A DNA stretch of 64,000 bases from Streptomyces broussonetiae. Its GTDB lineage: Bacteria > Actinomycetota > Actinomycetes > Streptomycetales > Streptomycetaceae. The translations under genes and the position numbers were made by a program. The notes under the pieces were generated by a model. It did no database searches. It was not told where the DNA came from and saw only the letters and a list, made by a program, of their open reading frames with translations. The DNA lies in contig NZ_CP047020.1 in the NCBI RefSeq assembly GCF_009796285.1, positions 7,626,001-7,690,000 of the forward strand, written 5' to 3'. This document shows positions 17,274 through 26,113 of the stretch, piece by piece (positions within the stretch are counted from its first letter, which is position 1; each line of letters starts with the position of its first letter).

Positions 17274-18142
17274 GGCGGCTCGTTGTTCTCGGGTCGGTTA
17301 CGGGTGCGCCGGGTGTGACGACGACGGCGCTGGCACTGGCCGCCGTGTGGCCGCCGGAGGTGGATGGCGGGGTGCGGCCTGTGATGGTGGAGGCGGATTC
17401 CTCCGGCGGTGACCTCATGATTCGCTTCGGTCTGCCGTCGGCTCCCTCGCTGCTGGATGTCGCGGCGGCGGCCGGGCAGCCGTATCCGGGTTCCTTGCTG
17501 GGAGCGACGAGTGAACTGCCCTTCGGGGTCCGCGCGGTGGTCGCGGTGCCTGGCCGTGGTCCGTGCCGGGAGGCAGTGCGGCTGCTGGCCGGTCAGGCTG
17601 GGCGGCGGGTGCTGCTCGGGGACAGCAATGACTGGGGCACGGTACTGCTGGACGTCGGCCGCCTCGGCGAGGATGCTGAGCCGTTGCTCGACGCCGCTGA
17701 CCAGGTCGTGCTGGTGACGAGGGGAGGGGCGGAGCCACTGACCCATGTGTCCGCCAGCGGCCTGCACGTTGAGGCGTGTGCCGGGCGGCTGACGCTCGCC
17801 GTGGTCGGGCCGTGCCCGTACCCGGCCGAGGAGATCGGCAACACGCTCGGGATGGAGCGAGTGGTCTTTCTTCCCTGGGATGCCAGGAGCGTGGGTGCCA
17901 TGAGCAGCTCCAAGCACGGTGTGCTGCGCACGGCGGGATTCAGGCCGTCACCGTTGATGACCGCCGTCCGGGCGCTGGCACGTCAGCTGGCCGAACCACG
18001 GCAGGCACAACCACAGCAGAGCCCGAGCGGGGCGAGAGCCCCAGGCAGCGCGCACGGGACCGAGAGGTACGCGGCACAACTGGCCGGGCACGGCAGGGCG
18101 GGTCTGGTTCAGGGGCCGGGAGCCGAGGAGGACGGATCGTGA
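17270..18142 (+). CDS. CpaE/TadZ-like ParA-family ATPase with degenerate P-loop
   Basis: 290 residues, GTG start behind a GGAGG-rich site, coupled to CpaB. The N-terminus MRRLVVLGSVTGAPGVTTTALAL is the ParA/MinD position but has GAPGVTT where an active deviant Walker A would be GGxGKTT. The lysine is missing. VEADSSGGDLMIRFGL and TVLLDVGRLGEDAEPLLDAADQVVLVTRG give the later strands. TadZ/CpaE proteins localise the pilus machine to the pole, and many have lost ATPase motifs, as seems true here. The C-terminal ~50 residues are Gln/Ala-rich and disordered. Confidence 0.8.
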   Translation: MRRLVVLGSVTGAPGVTTTALALAAVWPPEVDGGVRPVMVEADSSGGDLMIRFGLPSAPSLLDVAAAAGQPYPGSLLGATSELPFGVRAVVAVPGRGPCREAVRLLAGQAGRRVLLGDSNDWGTVLLDVGRLGEDAEPLLDAADQVVLVTRGGAEPLTHVSASGLHVEACAGRLTLAVVGPCPYPAEEIGNTLGMERVVFLPWDARSVGAMSSSKHGVLRTAGFRPSPLMTAVRALARQLAEPRQAQPQQSPSGARAPGSAHGTERYAAQLAGHGRAGLVQGPGAEEDGS

Positions 18143-19488
18143 GCAAGCTGCTGATGCCTGCGGGCGTGGTGCCCGCTGTTGGTGAGCGGGAGCTGGCGCA
18201 TGTCGTGCGCCAGCGTGTGTCGGCTCGGCTGGCGGTGTACGCCGGTGAGCGTGAGTCGGCGGGTTTGCCGGTAGAGGATGAGACAGCGCGGCGTGCCACC
18301 GTGGGGCTTCTGCTGGCCGAGGAGCTGGGGGAGCAGCGGCGTCAGGCGCTGGCCCGGGGTGGGCCGGTGATCGATGCCGCGGTGGAGGAGCGGATCGCGC
18401 AGGCGGTCAGGGACGAGCTGTTCGGTACCGGCCGACTGGAGCGCTTGCTGGCCGATGAGGCCATCGAGAACATCTGCGTCAACGGCTGCGACGTGGTGTG
18501 GATCAAGGACGTGGCAGGATCATGGCGCCGTGAAGCGCCGGTGGCTACCTCGGATGAGGAACTGGTGGAACTGGTCCGCACCCTCGCGTCCCGTACGGGT
18601 GGGGAGGAACGCCGCTTCGACCGGGGCATGCCGCGTCTGAATCTGCAACTCCCTGACGGATCCAGGTTGTTCGCGGTGATGGCGGTGACGGGCCGGGTGT
18701 CGCTGACGATCCGACGCCACCGTTTCCCCGCTGCCTCAATGGCGGACCTGGTGCGGCTGGGCGTGTGCGACGAGAGGCTTGCCGCGTTCCTGCGGGCGCT
18801 GGTGCGGGCGCGCAAGAACATCGTCATCGGCGGTGGCACAAACGTCGGCAAGACCACCGTGCTGCGTGCCTTCGCCCACGAGATCCCTCCCGAAGAGAGG
18901 CTCGTGACGATCGAGGACACCTTCGAACTCGGCCTGGACGCCGACCCGGTGGCGCACCCGAACGTGGTGGCCATGCAGGCGCGCGAGCCGAACATCGAGG
19001 GACAGGGCGGCATCGACCAGGCAGAGCTGGTGCGGTGGGGGCTGCGAATGTCCCCGGACCGGGTCATCGTCGGGGAGATCCGCGGGGCCGAGGTCATCCC
19101 GATGTGCAACGCCATGAGCCAGGGCAACGACGGCTCGCTGTCCACCATCCACGCCTCCACCTCGCGCGGGGTGTTCACCAAACTCGCCTCCTACGCCGCA
19201 CAGGCCCCCGAACGCCTCACGCTGGAGGCGACGAACCTGATGGTGGCCTCCGCGGTCCACTTCGTCGTCCACCTGGGCTGGGATCTCGCAGGCCGGAGGG
19301 TCATCGATTCGGTGCGCGAGGTCATCGACGCGGACGGGACGCAGATCGTCTCCAACGAGGTCTACCGCCCTGGCCCCGAGGGGCGTGCCGTGCCCGCCAC
19401 TCCCTTGCGCGCCGAGACCCTCAACGACCTCGCCGTGGCCGGCCTGGACGCCCGGGAAGCCGCCTGCCAGTGGTGGGGTGCCCTGTGA
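18139..19488 (+). CDS. tadA: TadA/CpaF pilus assembly secretion ATPase
   Basis: 449 residues, GTG overlapping the CpaE-like stop. It is a type II/IV secretion ATPase with an N-terminal helical domain, IENICVNGCDVVWI (the usual 'I.EImVNG.d.Vyie' strand), Walker A IGGGTNVGKTTVLRA (about 230-243), Asp box TIEDTFEL, Walker B DRVIVGEIRGAE and His box STIHAS. It powers assembly of Flp pili from the cytoplasm. All key residues look intact and the length is normal. Confidence 0.93.
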   Translation: MSKLLMPAGVVPAVGERELAHVVRQRVSARLAVYAGERESAGLPVEDETARRATVGLLLAEELGEQRRQALARGGPVIDAAVEERIAQAVRDELFGTGRLERLLADEAIENICVNGCDVVWIKDVAGSWRREAPVATSDEELVELVRTLASRTGGEERRFDRGMPRLNLQLPDGSRLFAVMAVTGRVSLTIRRHRFPAASMADLVRLGVCDERLAAFLRALVRARKNIVIGGGTNVGKTTVLRAFAHEIPPEERLVTIEDTFELGLDADPVAHPNVVAMQAREPNIEGQGGIDQAELVRWGLRMSPDRVIVGEIRGAEVIPMCNAMSQGNDGSLSTIHASTSRGVFTKLASYAAQAPERLTLEATNLMVASAVHFVVHLGWDLAGRRVIDSVREVIDADGTQIVSNEVYRPGPEGRAVPATPLRAETLNDLAVAGLDAREAACQWWGAL

Positions 19489-20405
19489 TGAGCAGCCTGT
19501 TGGGCCCCGCCGCTTCGACGGGAGCCGCGGTGGCGTGCGGGACGGTGTTCGGACTTGGCCTGGTGGCCATCGGCTACGGCGCGGTGCGGCGAGCCGTGCG
19601 CGAGGAGCAGTACGGCCCGTGGCGTGCGCTGGTGGCGCGGCTGCCCGCGGACTGGACCACGCGGCGCGTGGTGACCTCGGTGACGGCCGGGGCGGTCGCG
19701 GGTGTGTTGACGACATGGCCGGTGGCGGCGGTGCTGACCACGGTCGCCGTCCTCACCCTTCCCGGGCTGCTCGGCCCGGACCGGCACACGGCACGGCGCA
19801 CAGAGCGGATGGAGGCGCTGGCCACCTGGACGGAGATGCTCCGCGACACCCTTTCCGCCGCCGCAGGTCTGGAGCAGGCGGTGCTGGCGACCGCGGACAT
19901 CGCCCCGGCCGCCCTGGAGCGCGAGCTGCGGGAACTGGCCTTCGCCGTCCGCTCCGGGCATCCCTTGCCGGCGGCCCTGCGGGCGTTCGCCGAGGACGTC
20001 GATGACCCGCTGGCCGATGTGGTGGTGGCCGCCCTGGTGATGGCGGCCGAGCAGCAGGCCAGCCACCTCGTGCCGCTGCTGGGCGAACTGGCCGAGTCGG
20101 TGCGCGAGCAGGTGGCCATGCGGCAGCGCATCGACGCCGGACGGGCGAGTGTACGCACCGGCGTGCGGGTCACGGTGATCGTCACCCTCGGCATGGCGGT
20201 CGGGCTGGTGGTCTTCAACCGCCCCTATCTCGACCCCTTCAACACACTGACCGGACAGGTGGTGCTGGCGATGGTCGGCGCGCTGTTCACCGCGAGTTTC
20301 GCCTACCTGACCGCGATCGGACACATCGAGGAACCCGTCCGCCTCATCAGCCCGACCGCATCCGGTGCCGCCCTGGCGGGGAGTGAACCGGGAGGCGCCC
20401 GGTGA
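19488..20405 (+). CDS. tadB: TadB inner-membrane pilus assembly protein
   Basis: 305 residues from the ATG at 19488 (GTG 19485 is also possible). It is a type II secretion F-domain protein with an N-terminal TM helix, a TM pair around residues 65-95, a cytoplasmic helical T2SSF domain (AALERELRELAFAVRSGHPLPAALRAFAED, then LADVVVAALVMAAEQQASHLVPLLGELAESVREQVAMRQRIDA) and two C-terminal TM helices. It pairs with TadC as the platform for the TadA ATPase. It is coupled to tadA and tadC. Confidence 0.88.
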   Translation: MSSLLGPAASTGAAVACGTVFGLGLVAIGYGAVRRAVREEQYGPWRALVARLPADWTTRRVVTSVTAGAVAGVLTTWPVAAVLTTVAVLTLPGLLGPDRHTARRTERMEALATWTEMLRDTLSAAAGLEQAVLATADIAPAALERELRELAFAVRSGHPLPAALRAFAEDVDDPLADVVVAALVMAAEQQASHLVPLLGELAESVREQVAMRQRIDAGRASVRTGVRVTVIVTLGMAVGLVVFNRPYLDPFNTLTGQVVLAMVGALFTASFAYLTAIGHIEEPVRLISPTASGAALAGSEPGGAR

Positions 20406-21301
20406 TCGTCATGCTGCTCGGCGCCCTGTTCGGCACCGGGGCGACCGCCCTCGTCTACGGACTGCGCCCACCCCGGCCCGCGCTCGCCGATGTCCTCACC
20501 GCACTCAACGCTCCCGCGCCGCAGGCGGATTCACGGCTGCGGGAGACGGACGACGCGGAGTGGGCAACCCGGCTGGGCCGACGCGCCGTACCGCTGGTGC
20601 GTGCCCTCGGCTTCCCCACCGACTCGTTACGCGCGGACCTGGCCGTGTGCGGCACGGATGAGGAACGGCACCTGGCGGGCAAGGCCGTCTGCGCCGCCGC
20701 CGGACTCATCGCCCCGTGGGCCGCCATGCTCCTGCTGCGCCTCGGGGCCGGTATCGGGACAGGCTGGTGGGTGCCGCTGGCCGGCTCGCTCACCCTGGCC
20801 GTCGTGCTGTTCTTCACTCCCGACTTGTCGGTACGGCAGCAGGCCGCACGGCGGCGCCGCGAGATGCGCCATACTCTCAGCCTCGTCCTGGACCTGACCG
20901 TGATCGCGCTCGCCGGCGGCGCCGGAATCCAGCAGGCGCTCGCCCAGGCGGTGGCCGCGCCGCAGGGGTGGGCTGCGGCGAGGCTGCGGCACGCCCTGCA
21001 CGTCGCCCAGCTCACCCGTACCAGCCCCTGGTCCCACCTGGAGGACCTGGGACGGCATCTGGCCGTGACAGATCTGACCGAGCTGGCCTCGACGCTGAAC
21101 CTCGCCGGAAGTGAAGGCGCAAAGATCCGCGGCTCGCTCGGAGCGAAGGCGCGGGCGATGCGCCGCCGCAGGATCTCCGAGGCCGACGGGGCCGCCCAGG
21201 CGGCCACCGAGCGGATGTCCCTGCCCGTGGTCGGATTGTTCGCCGCCTTCCTGCTGCTGATCGGCTACCCGGCCCTCGCCCACGTCATGTCGATCACCTG
21301 A
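20402..21301 (+). CDS. tadC: TadC inner-membrane pilus assembly protein
   Basis: 299 residues, GTG overlapping tadB's stop. It has the same fold as TadB: TM helices near the N-terminus and around residues 98-140, a helical F domain (LVLDLTVIALAGGAGIQQALAQ, TDLTELASTLNLAGSEGAKIRGSLGAKARAMRRRRI), and a C-terminal TM (LPVVGLFAAFLLLIGYPALAHVM). Codon 76 is TTA (20627-20629), the second TTA codon of this operon, pointing to bldA-dependent expression. Confidence 0.88.
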   Translation: MIVMLLGALFGTGATALVYGLRPPRPALADVLTALNAPAPQADSRLRETDDAEWATRLGRRAVPLVRALGFPTDSLRADLAVCGTDEERHLAGKAVCAAAGLIAPWAAMLLLRLGAGIGTGWWVPLAGSLTLAVVLFFTPDLSVRQQAARRRREMRHTLSLVLDLTVIALAGGAGIQQALAQAVAAPQGWAAARLRHALHVAQLTRTSPWSHLEDLGRHLAVTDLTELASTLNLAGSEGAKIRGSLGAKARAMRRRRISEADGAAQAATERMSLPVVGLFAAFLLLIGYPALAHVMSIT

Positions 21302-21342
21302 CCCTCCCCCCACCAGCACGAAACCGACAGAAAGAGCACAGT

Positions 21343-21540
21343 GTGTTCCACCTCGACACCCTGGCCCGACTCGTCCGCGCGCACCTGGCTGAAATCCGCG
21401 AACAGGCCCGCTCGGACGCGGGCTACACCACCGAGACCATCATCGTCACGGCCCTGCTGGCGATCCTGGGCCTGACCGTGGTGGGCATCATCGTCGCCAA
21501 GGTCACCGCCAAGGCGAACGGCATCGACCTGGGCGGCTAG
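21343..21540 (+). CDS. Flp-like pilin or pilin-like small membrane protein
   Basis: 65 residues, GTG at 21343. A charged N-terminal helix is followed by SDAGYTTETIIVTALLAILGLTVVGIIVAKVTAKA, one hydrophobic helix preceded by a Gly/Glu element. This is the arrangement of Flp/TadE-class pilins, where cleavage occurs before the hydrophobic helix with Glu at +5. It is the only very small protein in the operon and therefore the best candidate for the major pilin. A prepilin peptidase is not encoded in the window. Confidence 0.7.
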   Translation: MFHLDTLARLVRAHLAEIREQARSDAGYTTETIIVTALLAILGLTVVGIIVAKVTAKANGIDLGG

Positions 21541-21543
21541 ACG

Positions 21544-21960
21544 GTGCCGACCACGCTCCTTCGAAGGCTGGGCGGTGACCGCGGGGCGGCCGGCACCCAG
21601 CTGGTCCTCGTCGTCCCGGCGCTGCTGCTGATCGCGCTGCTTACCGTGCAGTTCGCGCTGGTCTGGCATGCACGGCACATCGCCCAGTACGCCGCCCAGC
21701 GGGCCCTGGCCGCCGCCCGCACCGAGCACGGCACCGCGGCGGACGGCCGGACCCAGGCACGACGAAGCCTCGCCGCGCTCGGCAGCCGGGTCCTGACCGC
21801 TGTGTCCGTGACCGCCGAGCGCACCGCCACCCAGACGACCGTGCGCGTGCAGGGGGCAGTGATCCGCGTACTGCCCGTCCCGGGGCTGGTCCTGCACGCC
21901 TCCGCAACCGCCTCCGGCCCCACCGAGAGGATCACCACCCCCACCGGAGGCCGACCTTGA
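21544..21960 (+). CDS. TadE-like pseudopilin
   Basis: 138 residues, GTG start. A Gly-rich cytoplasmic head is followed by AAGTQLVLVVPALLLIALLTVQFALVWHARHIAQYAAQRALAAAR. This is a TadE N-terminal helix with Q in place of the usual E of 'GxxxVExAL', and then the conserved pattern of Ala-rich helix. It probably serves as a minor pilus subunit. The stop overlaps the next start (TTGA). Confidence 0.75.
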   Translation: MPTTLLRRLGGDRGAAGTQLVLVVPALLLIALLTVQFALVWHARHIAQYAAQRALAAARTEHGTAADGRTQARRSLAALGSRVLTAVSVTAERTATQTTVRVQGAVIRVLPVPGLVLHASATASGPTERITTPTGGRP

Positions 21961-22391
21961 CGCGAAGAGCGCGCCGCACACGAGACGACGGACAGCGGGG
22001 TTCGGCGGCCGTGGAGCTGGTGCTCGTCACACCACTGCTCATCCTCGTACTCCTGACCGTGGTGGCCTTCGGGCTGCTCACCGACGCCCGCCTGGTCGTG
22101 ACGGACGCCGCCCACCAAGCCGCACGCGCCGCCTCCCTGGCCCGCACCGACAAGGACGCCCACGCCCAGGCCGAACGGGCGGCCGACGCGGCACTACGGG
22201 AAGCGGGAGCCTCCTGCACACGCCCCACCGTCCGACTCACCACCGGCAAACTCGCACCGGGCGTCACGGTGACGGCACGAGTCTCCTGTGTCGCCGACCT
22301 GGGCACCCTCACCCACACCGGGCTGCCCGGCCACGTGACGCTGACCGACACCGCGTTCTCCGCCGTCGACACCTTCAGGAGCAGCCCGTGA
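21957..22391 (+). CDS. TadE family pseudopilin
   Basis: 144 residues from the TTG at 21957, overlapping the previous stop. The canonical TadE-like segment is DDGQRGSAAVELVLVTPLLILVLLTVVAFGLL (cleavage Gly-Ser, Glu at +5), then DAAHQAARAASLART. The C-terminal beta domain contains two cysteines (GASCTRPTV, RVSCVADL). It is a minor pilus subunit, coupled to the next gene by GTGA. Confidence 0.82.
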   Translation: MTRRARRTRDDGQRGSAAVELVLVTPLLILVLLTVVAFGLLTDARLVVTDAAHQAARAASLARTDKDAHAQAERAADAALREAGASCTRPTVRLTTGKLAPGVTVTARVSCVADLGTLTHTGLPGHVTLTDTAFSAVDTFRSSP

Positions 22392-22837
22392 AACGGCGAG
22401 CGCGAGACCATCCGACGCAGGGCTTCGTCCGGTTGGCGGCTGGGGACGACCGAGGGCAGGTCACCGTGTTCGTCGTCGGTGTCTTCGCCGCGCTGTGGCT
22501 GTTCGCCGGGATCGTGGTCGACGGCGGCCTCGCCCTGTCCGGCAAGGCCCAGGCCCTGGACACGGCGCAGGAAGCCGCCCGCACCGGCGCCCAGCAACTG
22601 GACATCGGCCGGCTCCGGCACGGCGAAGAGGTCCGCCTCGTACGCGACAAGGCCACGGCGGCGGCCTGCGCGTATGTCGCCTCCACGGGAGACGCCGCCA
22701 CCGCCTCCGTCAAGGGCGAAGCCGTCACCGTTCACGTCACCCACCACCAGCGCACCCAGATCCTGCAACTGATCGGCCTGCGCACCCTCACCGTCCACGC
22801 CACGGCCACCGCGCACGCCGAACGCATCACACCCTGA
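22388..22837 (+). CDS. TadG/TadE-like pilus-associated membrane protein
   Basis: 149 residues from the GTG at 22388, coupled to the previous gene. The N-terminal helix DDRGQVTVFVVGVFAALWLFAGIVVDGGLALSGKAQALDTAQEAARTGAQQLD is the Tad/TadG signature (Gly-Gln then hydrophobic helix, 'DxGxxLxxRxxxQxAADAAA'). The rest is a short beta domain ending IGLRTLTVHATATAHAERI. It is typical of the third putative Flp pilus-associated protein in actinobacterial tad loci. Confidence 0.82.
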   Translation: MKRRARDHPTQGFVRLAAGDDRGQVTVFVVGVFAALWLFAGIVVDGGLALSGKAQALDTAQEAARTGAQQLDIGRLRHGEEVRLVRDKATAAACAYVASTGDAATASVKGEAVTVHVTHHQRTQILQLIGLRTLTVHATATAHAERITP

Positions 22838-22881
22838 GAACCGTTCACCACCCCTTTCCGGCCAACGAGAGCGAACCGGCG

Positions 22882-25677
22882 ATGACACACCCACCGCAGC
22901 TGCGCCAGCGCCTGACCGCGGCTGCCACGGCCGGCGGGACCCTTGTCGTCACGCTCGCTCTGCTCGCCGGAATGCCCTACGTCCTGTGGAGAGCAACAAG
23001 CCTGCCCTGGCCTGAACACGTCTCTTCCCTCGCCGAGTTCGGACAGTGGCTGGCGCAGCCGGTCAGCGACCCCTTGATGATCGACCTGCTGGCTGTGGTG
23101 GGCTGGGTGTGCTGGGCCGCCTTCGCCTGCACCGTGGTCCGCGAGACCATCTGGTACGCCGTCCACCTCCCGCAACTGCTGCGTGACCGTCACGTGCACC
23201 ACGAACATGTCGCAGCTCTGTCCGTGAAGGGCTCGCTGGCCGCGCTGTGCATCGGCACCCTCGTGATTGCTCTGCTCGGCCTGTGGCGCCCCCAGACGGC
23301 CAGTGCCCAGCGGCCGTCCCTGGGCGAGGCACGGCCGCGCAGCGCCGCGACAGCTCCTCTCACCCTCGCCCTGGTCCAGCAGCCCGTGCCTTTGGCCCGA
23401 GCTGGGTCAGCCCCGGCGCAGGCCACGACCGCCCCGCCGGCTCCACCACGCTTTGAGCCGAGCGGAGCAACCGAGTCGGCCCGCCATGTCGAGTACACGG
23501 TCATCGAGGGCGACACTCTGTGGGACATCGCACGTACGCACCTGGGCGACGCACTCAAGTGGCCGCGCATCTACGCGCTGAACAAGGACCGCGTCCAGGA
23601 CGGCGGAGCCCGACTGACCGACCCGGACTTGATCCTGCCCGGGTGGCGACTGACCATCCCCGTCAACCGGACCACGACCCCACCGCCAACCCCTGCTCCC
23701 GCTCCGGCACATCCACAGCCGAACCCCACACCCACGAAGCCCACAGCGACCCCACCGTCGCCGCCAACTCCAAGCCAGAGCAAGGAGACTCACCGATCGG
23801 CGGGTGGCGAACACACTCCCACCGACATCGACCGGCACAGCAGGGCCACGGTCCGCAAGGCGGCTCCACAACCGGGCCCGGCCGCGGTCAGCCTTGGCGA
23901 GGCGGGCCTGATCGGCATTACCGCGGCGGCCGGACTGCTGGCCGCACGCCGCTACTGGTACTGGCACCAACACCGCCGGCGCGACCCCGACCAGGAAACG
24001 GAAGTACCCACCCTGAGGCCGCTGGTGGACAAGGCCGCACAGGCCGCCCACGCAGCCACCCGACCCCGCCGACCACAAGCCGATGGCGACCTCCTGGCTC
24101 CCCGCCGCCCCACACCTCAGCAACCCCGCACAACCGGCACCGTCACCATCGGTGTCCGAGAAGACGCCGAGGTCTGCCTCGACGAGCTGGCGGTGCCCGG
24201 AGGCTGTGCCTGGACCGGCCCTGGTACGGACGGCGCCGCACGCGCCCTGCTGGTCGGCGTCCTCACCGCCGCCGAACGCCAGCGCCCCGGGCCTTCGTGC
24301 GTCACGGCGGTCGTCCCCCGCGACCTGGGCGAGCTTCTACTGCCTTCACTGCCCTCCCAGTTCACTGCCCTGACCCAGAGCGCCGACCTCGCCGAGGCTG
24401 TCCGAGCCGCAGAACAGCACCTGATCGCCCATGCCCGCACGCACGACGAGCAGAACACCGCGCCTGCGGCAACCGGGCAGGCGAGCCCCCACTACGCTCC
24501 GGAAACCGGGCCCGGCACCCTGCTCCTGCTCGCCGCGCCGGACGCCGCCCACAGCGGACAACTGCAGGCCCTGGCCGCCCGCAGCAGACCCGGAACACTG
24601 ATCGTCCTCACCCTGGGAACCCCGCTGCCCGGCACCGCCGCCTGGCACATCGCCGCCGACGGCACCACCACCGCTGCAGGCACACCCGGTCCACACCCCG
24701 CACCACTCAAGCTGTTCCACCTCACCCCCGACGCCGCACGCGACGTGACCGAGGTCCTCCTCACCGCCCACGGCCGGCGCCCGCGGCTGCGTGCCCTTCC
24801 CCCGCCCGACCCCGACACCGAAGGCGACCATCCCGAAACACCAGCAAAACCCCCGCCGCAAAACCCGCAGCCCCGCCCGTCCCCAGCCGAGACATCACGA
24901 CCGACGCAGACCAAGCCCGTGCGTCTGAACGTCCTCGGCCCCATCACCCTCTACGCCCGCGGCCAACACGACCCCGTCGGCACGAACCTACGCGGTGAAG
25001 TCCACGAATTCCTCGCGCTCCTGGCCGCACATCCCGCCGGACTCCTCGCCTCCGACATCGCCGACAAACTTCACCTCGCACCGGGCAGCGACCAGAACGC
25101 ACTCAAGAACCTCCGCCGCGCCGTGAGACGCGCCCTGCGCACCGCGACCGGAATCACCGCCCAGGAATTCATTCTCCTCCAAGGAGAACTCCACAAACTC
25201 CACCCGGAACTCGTAGACACCGACCTTGCAGATTTCAGCCGCGCTCTGAAAGAAGCATTCGCCGCCTCAGACGAGCGGAACCTGAGCGATGCCCTGGACG
25301 CCGTACGCGCCGCCCTGGACCATTACCGAGGCCCCTTCGCCCAGGGCGGCGACTACCTCTGGGCCGACACAGTCCGCGAACACCTCGCCATGAGGGCCAC
25401 CGACGCCGCCGTCCGCCTGGCCCGCCAGGCCGAGCGCGCCGAGGCCGCACCACATGACCGGGACGCCGTCCTGACACTGCTGGAACACCTGGGCACCATC
25501 CACCCCGACCACGAACGCCTCGCTCAGCACGCCATCCGCCTCTACCAGGCCTGTGGGCGCAACGACGCGGCCCGGCACACCTACACCCGCCTGGCAAGAC
25601 ACCTCAGCGATCTCGGCCTCGAACCCGAGCCGGCCACCCAGGCTCTCATCACAGCCCGGACCCGCCAGACCCGGTGA
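22882..25677 (+). CDS. Membrane-bound LysM / BTAD regulator-like protein
   Basis: 931 residues from the ATG at 22882. Order of parts: TM helices around 18-38, 65-86 and 114-135; a LysM domain (about 203-260, YTVIEGDTLWDIARTHLGD, with LPGWRLTIP); a Pro/Thr-rich linker; another hydrophobic helix near 340 (GLIGITAAAGLLAARRYWYW); a central region; and from about 690 a bacterial transcriptional activation domain (VRLNVLGPITLYARG, then LKNLRRAVRRAL, and TPR-like helices). LysM usually binds peptidoglycan and BTAD is cytoplasmic in SARP regulators, so the protein may couple wall or pilus state to an intracellular output. It lacks an obvious DNA-binding wHTH of the OmpR type apart from the region at 690-790. 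Confidence 0.8.
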   Translation: MTHPPQLRQRLTAAATAGGTLVVTLALLAGMPYVLWRATSLPWPEHVSSLAEFGQWLAQPVSDPLMIDLLAVVGWVCWAAFACTVVRETIWYAVHLPQLLRDRHVHHEHVAALSVKGSLAALCIGTLVIALLGLWRPQTASAQRPSLGEARPRSAATAPLTLALVQQPVPLARAGSAPAQATTAPPAPPRFEPSGATESARHVEYTVIEGDTLWDIARTHLGDALKWPRIYALNKDRVQDGGARLTDPDLILPGWRLTIPVNRTTTPPPTPAPAPAHPQPNPTPTKPTATPPSPPTPSQSKETHRSAGGEHTPTDIDRHSRATVRKAAPQPGPAAVSLGEAGLIGITAAAGLLAARRYWYWHQHRRRDPDQETEVPTLRPLVDKAAQAAHAATRPRRPQADGDLLAPRRPTPQQPRTTGTVTIGVREDAEVCLDELAVPGGCAWTGPGTDGAARALLVGVLTAAERQRPGPSCVTAVVPRDLGELLLPSLPSQFTALTQSADLAEAVRAAEQHLIAHARTHDEQNTAPAATGQASPHYAPETGPGTLLLLAAPDAAHSGQLQALAARSRPGTLIVLTLGTPLPGTAAWHIAADGTTTAAGTPGPHPAPLKLFHLTPDAARDVTEVLLTAHGRRPRLRALPPPDPDTEGDHPETPAKPPPQNPQPRPSPAETSRPTQTKPVRLNVLGPITLYARGQHDPVGTNLRGEVHEFLALLAAHPAGLLASDIADKLHLAPGSDQNALKNLRRAVRRALRTATGITAQEFILLQGELHKLHPELVDTDLADFSRALKEAFAASDERNLSDALDAVRAALDHYRGPFAQGGDYLWADTVREHLAMRATDAAVRLARQAERAEAAPHDRDAVLTLLEHLGTIHPDHERLAQHAIRLYQACGRNDAARHTYTRLARHLSDLGLEPEPATQALITARTRQTR

Positions 25678-26106
25678 TCAGCCCGCCGTAGCCAGTTCCA
25701 CCGCCGACACCACATCGGCGCGGCTCGGCGCCCCGGAGGCGCGGAGCACGACGCGACCGGCGCGGTCGAGGACGAGCACCGTCGGCGTGCGCATCACCTC
25801 GACGCGGCGGACCAGGTCGAGCCGCGTCTCGGCGTCGATCTCCACAAGACGCACGCCAGGCGTCTGGGCGGCCACACCGGCCAGCAGTCGCCGGGTGCCG
25901 GGGCAGGTCGAGCACAGGGCCGTCGAGAACTGCACCAGCGTCGCCCGCTCGCCAAGTGCCCCACCCAGCTCACCCGAGGACAACCGCAGCGCGTCACCCC
26001 GGCCACCGTCGCGCAGCCTGCCATCGCGACGGGCACGGACCAGCCCGAACGCCGTCGCGGCCGCCAGCACGACGGCGGCCACGATCAACCCGGTCGGATC
26101 GCTCAC
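25678..26106 (-). CDS. Membrane-anchored thioredoxin-family protein
   Basis: 142 residues, GTG start. One N-terminal TM helix (GLIVAAVVLAAATAFGLV) is followed by a thioredoxin fold with active site CSTCPG, preceded by ATLVQFSTAL and followed by a cis-Pro strand MRTPTVLVLD. It is likely a thiol reductase/oxidase facing outside the cell. Its stop abuts the stop of the pilus operon head-on (25677/25678). The DUF4395 gene upstream, eight bases away, completes a common actinobacterial pair. Confidence 0.85.
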   Translation of the reverse strand: MSDPTGLIVAAVVLAAATAFGLVRARRDGRLRDGGRGDALRLSSGELGGALGERATLVQFSTALCSTCPGTRRLLAGVAAQTPGVRLVEIDAETRLDLVRRVEVMRTPTVLVLDRAGRVVLRASGAPSRADVVSAVELATAG

Positions 26107-26113
26107 GGCCGCC

